64,000 bases of DNA, taken from assembly GCA_027922465.2 (NCBI GenBank), contig BQMF02000280.1, positions 527,758 to 591,757 of the forward strand. Direction: 5' to 3'. Below the pieces are notes generated by a model. The model made no database searches. It was not told the origin of the DNA and worked only from the letters and a program-made list of their open reading frames with translations. Positions 58,401 through 64,000 of this stretch are shown here, one piece after another (within the stretch, counting starts at the first letter, position 1; each line of letters starts with the position of its first letter). This stretch comes from Turritopsis dohrnii (lineage: Eukaryota; Cnidaria; Hydrozoa; Anthoathecata; Oceaniidae). Both the position numbers and the translations under genes were made by a program.

Positions 58401-61064
58401 TTGTGAATTTTAAATGTAATTTTAAAGGAATGGCTACTTTCCATTTTAATTTATAGTAATCACATTTTGGATTAGCTTTAAATCCTTGTTCAGTATTGTA
58501 TTCCTGATGACTGACAAACATAATCTTTCAGACTTCAACTTGTCCTAAATCTTCTGAAAAGGTCTGTATCTATTTTTAAACAATTCCTCAAACAAGAAAA
58601 AACTATCCAGTAAACATGGTGTTTGGTAAGTTTCAAATTATACCAAAACATTTTTTCAAGAGCAATTATAGAGACAATTTTTTCCTTCAAATCGTATTTT
58701 AGGATTAATAATAAGGTCTATCCTGAATGCTGTACTGTTCCCAGAAAAATAAAATTTAAAAATTTTACTGTCCCGAAAATAAAACCAAAATTAATTTCCA
58801 TCACTAAGGCTGCAAGTACTATTCCTTATTCTGTGTATAGAACTAACTGTATCTATCGTCAAATCACTTTCATGAAATCAGTTACTACTTTGCAGGTACC
58901 ACACTACCAACCTTTGTAAAAATTATATTCAAATAAATATAAACAGAAAAAAAACTGAAGTAAAATTCACACAATGAGAATAATAAGTATTAGCGGTAAC
59001 AAAACAAAGTACCGATTATGTAATCGAATTCCCATTTCTGATTACGAGCTTTTCTATCACTTCTGAAAAAGTACATAACTGGAATTATGTGGTCTTCATA
59101 GTAAACTTAGCTAAAAAATTATTCCATAAATTTTTGTAACCATCAAAATCCAATATTTTCACAATTAGACAAAAACACTGATAGAATCACAACATCTGGC
59201 TCCAGTTCAAAGAGTACATTTTATTTGTACTTCACATAAAAGTGGTAAAACTTCAAAATCAACAATATTAAAGGAGAGGTGATAAATGGAGATTTCCTTT
59301 CCATTCGAAAAACAGAAAGAAATTTCAACATTTTGAAAGAATATTTCACACAAGATAAATTTTTGTTTTCCATGAGCAATGAAAGTTTATGCAGATAGAC
59401 TAGACGAGATACAGTCTAATAATCCATTTCTAATGAAGTAAGGGCAAAAATAGGAAAATGCAAAATTACCTGACATATTAAATAAAAATATTCTAAAAAC
59501 AGTTGTTGTAGAAACCAGATTTTTGAAAAAGTAAATGGCTATTCACTCTTGGTTAAATAGTGAGATAAAAATGAAAAATTATAGTCTTATTATTTTATTT
59601 TAAGATAAAATGAAAAATGAAAATGTAAACATAAAAAAACAATGGGAATAGAAATAGATCATTTTATTATTTCCATAAAAAATGAAAGAGAAGAGAAAAA
59701 AGGCAAAAAGGTATAACATTAGAAAATATTGAATGGATTCTGCAAGAAATGTTTTTTTTTCTCATCCTAAATACTTCATGTCACAATTGAAAGTGAACAT
59801 CTTTTAAAGATGGTTTTAGCAATTATAATGTGATTGTTTGCATATAAGATTAAAAAATCAAATGAAGCAAGTATTGTTAGAAGCTGATAATTTTGTTAGC
59901 ATAAAATAAAATTCTGGTGACTTCATGTATATAACTTTGATTAGTATATTTTTTCGTTCAAACAAATACAAAACATAAAAGGGATTGTCAGAAGCTTAAA
60001 CATTTCAGAACACTTTGATATTGATAATTATTTGACTGGACTTCCCACAGGTCATCTTCATCTTGAAGAAATTTATAATGTCCAACTAATACTTTTAAAA
60101 GGTAATGTTTGGCAAGCATTACCCTGAAAATATTTTTATATTTTTAATCAATATGAGATAACAAACAACATTTTATCAGAAAAACATTAAAGAAATACAA
60201 AGCTGCCTGCATACCTCTGTATCCATATCCATTATGATCATCTGAATAATGATAGTTGTCAAAATTGGTGTAGGCTGTCGTCATATGGCTTGTACCATAG
60301 TTTTGTTCCATATGGGAATCCTCATCCAGAGGATAATCAGGAGGTGTGATCCCTTCATACAAGTCCGGTGAAATCATGCTATACTGGCTGTAACCATCAG
60401 AATATGATTGCTTTAACGGCATCTTATTTTGCTGATTTTTAATACTAGAATAAATTTTTCTACTGTTTCTTTTGCTTTCTTTAACTACCCCTCTGTTTTT
60501 TTGTACCTCAGCATACAGAGGCACATGGTTTCGACCATCAACTGGAGTATTTGGTATTGCATTAGCATACTGGTGCTCCTGCAGTCCTGTGAAATTACCT
60601 TTAAAAGAACTGGGGTACGGACTATGTCCTTGGTAATGCTCCATTGGGTATTGACTAGGGTAACTATGGGTGTAACTGATGGGTTGCGAAAAGTAACCAT
60701 TACTTGTTTGATGATTGGACGTTGTATGTGAATATGGATGATTGTTTTGTTGATAAATGGGATGTCTACTATACGGAAACATCTCATTATGAGAAGGATC
60801 AGTGAAATTTGTAATGGTGAAATTTTCTGATTCGACGAGTTCTTCAAATGTACGCATTACAAGTTGGTCACCATACACATTGTTTCTTGTATATGTGTGA
60901 TCATTCAAAAGTCTGTTAGCCGATGTTACTTCCCCTTCATCATACCATGAATCCCTCCTGTAATTCAACTGGGCTCTCCCTTTAACTGGGATGAAATCTG
61001 CAAATGGATCATCATTACTCGCAAATCCCCAATTTTCATCAGTGTATCCACCAAAATCCAACAT
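40601..61064 (-). CDS. formin (FMNL/DAAM-like, diaphanous-related type)
   Basis: Exons by eye, 5' to 3': 60215-61064, 59470-59492 (tentative), 58030-58228, 57236-57294, 56819-56902, 52142-52381, 51869-52044, 50678-50831, 50207-50257, 49947-50045, 49385-49537, 48812-48928, 48092-48223, 47582-47608, 47135-47179, 46712-46997, 46396-46487, 45958-46066, 45502-45689, 45352-45420, 44054-44140, 43828-43896, 42779-42859, 42533-42659, 42068-42168, 40601-41233. From 58228 to the stop all phases agree (1125 residues). Domains: Rho-GTPase-binding/FH3-like, coiled coil, FH1, FH2, basic tail. Formins nucleate and elongate unbranched actin filaments under Rho-GTPase control. The first exons carry a Tyr/Ser/Pro-rich region and are less certain; they could belong to another gene. 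Confidence 0.85.
41431..41680 (+). mobile_element. tRNA-derived SINE with A-rich tail in formin intron
   Basis: Head: GTAGTGGCTTAGTGGTTAAA (A-box) and GAGGGTTCAAACCCCGC (B-box, about 41480-41496). The body runs to GTGAGTGATTTAAAAAAAAA. It differs in body and tail from the SINE at 574-857, so at least two SINE families are present. It lies between the last two formin exons, opposite to the gene. Confidence 0.75.
42941..43589. mobile_element. PIF/Harbinger-type MITE in formin intron
   Basis: Starts TAGCGGTTTTCCACTTCAAG and ends with the reverse complement of AGGCGGTTTTCCACTTCAAG; TIRs continue through AAAATTTTCCGCGGACAGG. TTA on both sides (42938-42940; 43590-43592). 649 bp, non-coding, between FH2 exons 42779-42859 and 43828-43896. 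Confidence 0.85.
44171..44780. repeat. 21-bp minisatellite, about 29 copies
   Basis: The plus-strand unit is GAGGTAACAGTAAGTAATA+GA, with A/G/T changes at a few positions concentrated at both ends of the array. It lies in a formin intron, its gene-proximal end about 30 bp from the acceptor of exon 44054-44140. On the gene strand each unit reads CTTACTGTTACCTCTCTATTA: a branch-point-like CTTAC next to a pyrimidine-rich run. Because 21 is a multiple of three and units lack stops, it is open in several frames on both strands; I do not call it coding. Confidence 0.9.
46712..48223 (-). CDS. formin coiled-coil and FH1 exons
   Basis: Exon 48092-48223 (RDELHKWRNN...LRERSTMLRDE) plus two micro-exons of 27 and 45 bp (VDILQARLE; EVERDKNKILMEKKE) and the start of exon 46712-46997 form a continuous coiled coil. 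The same exon then carries FH1: TPTPPPPPLPPVRS, a spacer, and SPPPPPPPDFN. FH1 binds profilin-actin. It is short, with only two or three polyproline runs, and ends in phase 1 at GTGAC. Confidence 0.85.
48812..58228 (-). CDS. formin GTPase-binding and FH3-like exons
   Basis: Key stretches: GIPPDAEVSRKFGILLNDLN then YKWELLKGQ (like the start of DAAM-type GBDs); EKILTALEVDLRSNPNTTWL with REFIDQPNCG; then NDEHLCVLCIKAIVRNKYGF, SNIKTKMVVLK, and HPGGFEKILQAFEDYKLF; then ESVLHFFNALLSNAPSLNQR. This follows the armadillo-repeat order of FMNL/DAAM/Dia GBD-FH3 domains that bind Rho-family GTPases and hold the protein autoinhibited. An 80-residue exon (52142-52381) inserts a basic segment (IGSIRRSISVDN) not evident in the usual family pattern. 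Confidence 0.8.
50403..50585. repeat. SINE-body-like fragments, partly palindromic
   Basis: Positions 50430-50530 resemble 600-710 of the SINE at the left of the window (for example CTGCCCACCGACGTGCAACT). A second fragment at 50545-50565 (TTGCAAGTCGGCGGACGGAAGAGC) is inverted relative to the first. Lies in a formin intron between exons 50207-50257 and 50678-50831. Confidence 0.6.
56981..57101. mobile_element. second copy of 121-bp MITE, in formin intron
   Basis: Similar along its length to 10024-10144, with ends CTCAGCTGGC and GCCCGCTGGG and TA on both sides. Between exons 56819-56902 and 57236-57294. Confidence 0.65.
60215..61064 (-). CDS. large 5' exon, Tyr/Asn/Ser-rich, tentative formin N-terminus
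   Basis: From MLDFGGYTDENWGFASNDDP, 283 codons of low-complexity Tyr/His/Pro/Ser sequence end at donor GTATGC in phase 1. An acceptor-like TTATAG lies just upstream of the ATG, so the 5' UTR is probably spliced. The sequence looks disordered and no domain is recognisable. Linking it to the exon at 58228 needs a small phase-correct exon; 59470-59492 fits (23 bp). That link is inference. Confidence 0.45.
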
Positions 61065-61250
61065 TTTGGGCTATAATTTAAATAGAAGATTGATGTAGAA
61101 TTTATTGTGTGTAACTGTAATAAAGGCAACCCTTGAAATTGTTTAATAATATCACCCAAAGAACTTATGTTGAAATTGAAAAATTCAATTGGCAATTCAC
61201 CAAAGTTGAGATAATCCATCTGGAATAATGAACAATCTGTTATCTACTTA
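61065..61250. other. region 5' of the formin first exon
   Basis: A short minus-strand frame (MDYLNFGELPIEFFNF, from about 61219) overlaps here; it might be an upstream exon but no donor was convincing. The tandem array starts immediately beyond. Confidence 0.3.
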
Positions 61251-63495
61251 TACTAATTCGCAATCGTGTGCAACACATTTAACTTAGAGAGTGTTGTGTT
61301 TTTGTTTTTTTAATGGTCAAAATCTTCTTAATCGTGGTCATATAGCGGCAGTTCGCCCACGCAAGACACATTCACGATTAGTATAATAGCACGTGACATT
61401 TGACGTCAGATGTTTTTATGATCACGGGGAACCATTGCATTGCATCCCCAATCGAACGTGACGTTTTTGGGGAAATATCTCGAGAACCAATAGGGATAAC
61501 TGACGTTTTTTAGGGTCCGCGAAACGGGTGATGGGGTGACGCCACATTTGGGTCAAAATTTGATTTGGTACTGCGGCTATGACGTCATCAAAATCTTTGA
61601 TCGCTGATATCTCTGCAACGGTTGATTGTAGCGAAACGATCCCATATATTTTTTTGATCAGTTTTTCAAGCTCTACAACATGGGTACATTTTCCAGTCCC
61701 GATTCCGTAATTGAAATTTTCGTCACGGGGTACACACACGGGAACGCGTCGTATTTCTGCAGATTCTTTTCGAAATTAAAGTCGTAAAAAACTTTTACGC
61801 GAGATACTATCTATATATACTAATTCGCAATCGTGTGCAACACATTTAACTTAGAGAGTGTTGTGTTTTTGTTTTTTTAATGGTCAAAATCTTCTTAATC
61901 GTGGTCATATAGCGGCAGTTCGCCCACGCAAGACACATTCACGATTAGTATAATAGCACGTGACATTTGATGTCAGATGTTTTTATGATCACGGGGAACC
62001 ATTGCATTGCATTCCCAATCGAACGCGAAGTTTTGGGGAAATATCTCGAGAATCAATGGGGATAACTGACGTTTTTTGGGGTCCACGATACGGGTGATAG
62101 AGTGACGCACATTTGGGCCTAAATTTTATTTGGTAGTGCGGCTATGACGTCATCAAAATCTTTGATCGCTGATATCTCTGCAACGGTTGGTCGTAGCGAA
62201 ACGATCCCATACACTTTTTTGATCAGCTTTTCGAGCTCCACAACATGGGAACACTTTCCAGTCACGATTTTGTGATTTAATTTTTCGTCACGGGTACACA
62301 CACGGGAACGCGTCGTATTTCTGCAGATTCTTTTCGAAATTAAAGTCGTAAAAAACTTTTACGCGAGATACTAGTCTTATTATACTAATTTGCAATGTGT
62401 GTAACACATTTAACTTAGAGAGTGTTTTGTTTTTTGTTCTTTTAATGGTCAAAATCTTCTTAATCGTGGTCATATAGCGGCAGTTCGACCACGCAAGACA
62501 CATTCACGATTAGTATAATAGCACGTGGCATCATTTGACGTCAGTTTTTTTTATGATCACGGGGAATCATTGCATTGCATCCCCAATCGAACGCGACGTT
62601 TTTGGGGAAATATCTCGAGAACCAATAGGGATAACTGACGTTTTTTGGGTCAGCGATACGGGTGACGGGGTGACGCAACATTTGGGCCCAAATTTTATTT
62701 GGTACTGCGGATATGACGTCATTAAAATCTTTGATCGACAAAATCTCTGCAACAGTTGATCGTAGCGAAACGATCCCATACATTTTTTTGATCAGTTTTT
62801 TCAAGCTCTACAGCATGGGTACACTTTCCATTTCCAATTCCGTAATTAAAATTTTCGTCACGGGGTTCTCACACGGGAACGCAGGATTCTTGCACATCCG
62901 TTTTGAAATTAAATCCGTAAAAAACTTTTACGCGAGATACTAGTCTTATTATACTAATTCGCGTTGTGCATACCACTTTTATTTTAGAGAGTGATATATT
63001 TCATTTTTTTTAACGGTCAACTTCTTCACAGGAGTGCGTAAAACCATGTAGAGGTGAGAGACACTTTTTTCACGATTGGTATAAAAGCACATGGCTTTTG
63101 ACGTCAGTTATTTTTATGATCACGGGAAACCATTGCATTGCATCCCCCAATCGAACGCGATGTTCTTGGGAAATATCTCCGGAACCAATAGGATAACTGA
63201 CGTTTTTTAGGGTCTGCGATATAGGTGACGGGGTGACGCAACATTTGGGCCTAAATTTTATTTGGTACTGCACCTATGATGTCATCAAAATCTTTGATCG
63301 ACGATATCTCTGCAATGGTTGGTCATAGCGAATCGATCCCATACACTTTTAAATCAGTTCTACACATAGGTACACTTTTGAGTTGCTATTCTATGATTTA
63401 TTTTTTCATCACAGGGTACGTACAACGGGAATGGCAGATTTGACCTAACGTTTTCAAAGTTAAGTTCGGTAAAAAGTTTTTTATCAGGGTTACTA
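61251..63495. repeat. four tandem units of a ~565-bp element
   Basis: Units start at TACTAATTCGCAATC-like motifs at 61251, 61818, 62383 and 62952. Each has a ~130-bp head whose start (TACTAATTCGCAATCGTG) pairs with CACGATTAGTATAATAG, a middle around ATCTTTGATCGCTGATATCTC, and an end ACTTTTACGCGAGATACTAG. Units 1-3 are very similar and unit 4 is most diverged. A dispersed fragment at 32285-32430 matches the end of unit 4. Tandem arrays with a hairpin head and CTAG-like end suggest a non-autonomous Helentron/Helitron-like element, but this is inference. Minus-strand frames (VELEKLIKK-IYGIVSL) recur in the units without a known domain. Confidence 0.75.
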
Positions 63496-64000
63496 GTATA
63501 TTCTTTTGTTTGGCATTTTTTATATAATACTTTGCCATGTTTCATCTTATTTTAGTAAAAATAGTGCATAGCTATCATTCTGATCAAATGAAATGAAGAG
63601 CTTCAACTACAATAGTCCTCCAGATTCAAGATTAATCTGGCAGTTTTCAAAACAACATTTTGATTTGTTTAGTTTATAATTTAATAGGCTCGATTGGGAT
63701 TGACCAACTGACCATTTCACATGATCAAAATGACACAAACGAAACATATTTCTAAAGGAACTGTCAAAAGCATCAAGACCATCATGAATAAATATTTTTT
63801 ATGAACTACAAATTATGAACTGCATAGGGATCTAGCTACCTGCAAAAATGGATGTGCATGTTCACACAGAAAAAAATGAACAACATCTTTGTTGAAGTTG
63901 AAATGCAGCAAAGAACACCAATGCAATGGTTGTAAACATATATGTCAATTGGAAACTTGTCTATAGAGGAATTTCAGTATGAATCAATGAGTGGGTTGGG
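63496..64000. other. no gene recognised
   Basis: AT-rich sequence to the window edge; nothing recognised. Confidence 0.35.

Noticed and set aside
60005..60120. Candidate minus-strand exon reading MLAKHYLLKVLVGHYKFLQD
   Set aside because: Its acceptor phase does not join the exon ending at 60215 (a TAA results), and no good donor follows.
1..64000. CRISPR arrays, bacterial operons or Shine-Dalgarno-led genes
   Set aside because: No regularly spaced repeat-spacer pattern; genes contain spliceosomal introns and animal domain families.

Overview
The window looks like nuclear DNA of an early-branching animal, most likely a cnidarian. That assignment is an inference. It rests on short GT-AG introns, animal gene families (formin, NOXRED1, 3CxxC zinc finger), and a dense load of PIF/Harbinger, pogo/Tigger, THAP-type, LINE and tRNA-derived SINE elements. 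DNA is AT-rich with large non-coding gaps. All exon models were built by eye from splice sites and phase; nothing was searched or computed.

Layout: 0.5-5.3 kb is a nest of transposons (a split inverted-repeat element holding a reversed SINE and a 5'-truncated LINE, a rearranged Harbinger pair, a TA-flanked element). 5.3-17 kb is mostly empty, with a Harbinger remnant, a small MITE and a single-exon 3CxxC zinc-finger gene. 17.4-21.6 kb (minus) holds an intact ten-exon, 984-residue RAG1-like gene, the most notable object here. 23.5-25.5 kb is a degraded THAP-bearing element. 26-29 kb carries two tRNA-derived SINEs. 30.5-36.7 kb is a broken gene fragment with a pogo element inserted in one exon; that pogo element is split by a Harbinger element which itself holds two further repeats. 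37.4-38.4 kb is an intronless NOXRED1 homologue. 40.6-61.1 kb (minus) is a formin gene of about 25 exons, with MITEs, SINEs and a 21-bp minisatellite in its introns. 61.25-63.5 kb is a four-unit tandem array of a ~565-bp element.

The RAG1-like protein has the N-terminal zinc modules of RAG1 (two CxxC pairs, CxxC, GGRP basic motif, RING, C2H2) followed by a region that matches the RAG1 core in order: first Asp in a GGD motif, second Asp in FGDYEFL, CxxC, an ALH motif, HxxxxH, then a Glu in GEQGGES. No RAG2-like partner and no terminal inverted repeats were seen beside it, so it may be a solitary or domesticated copy.

The formin reads through in one frame from GTPase-binding/FH3-type exons through coiled coil, FH1 and FH2 (GNYMNGG hallmark) to the stop. 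It most resembles the FMNL/DAAM branch.
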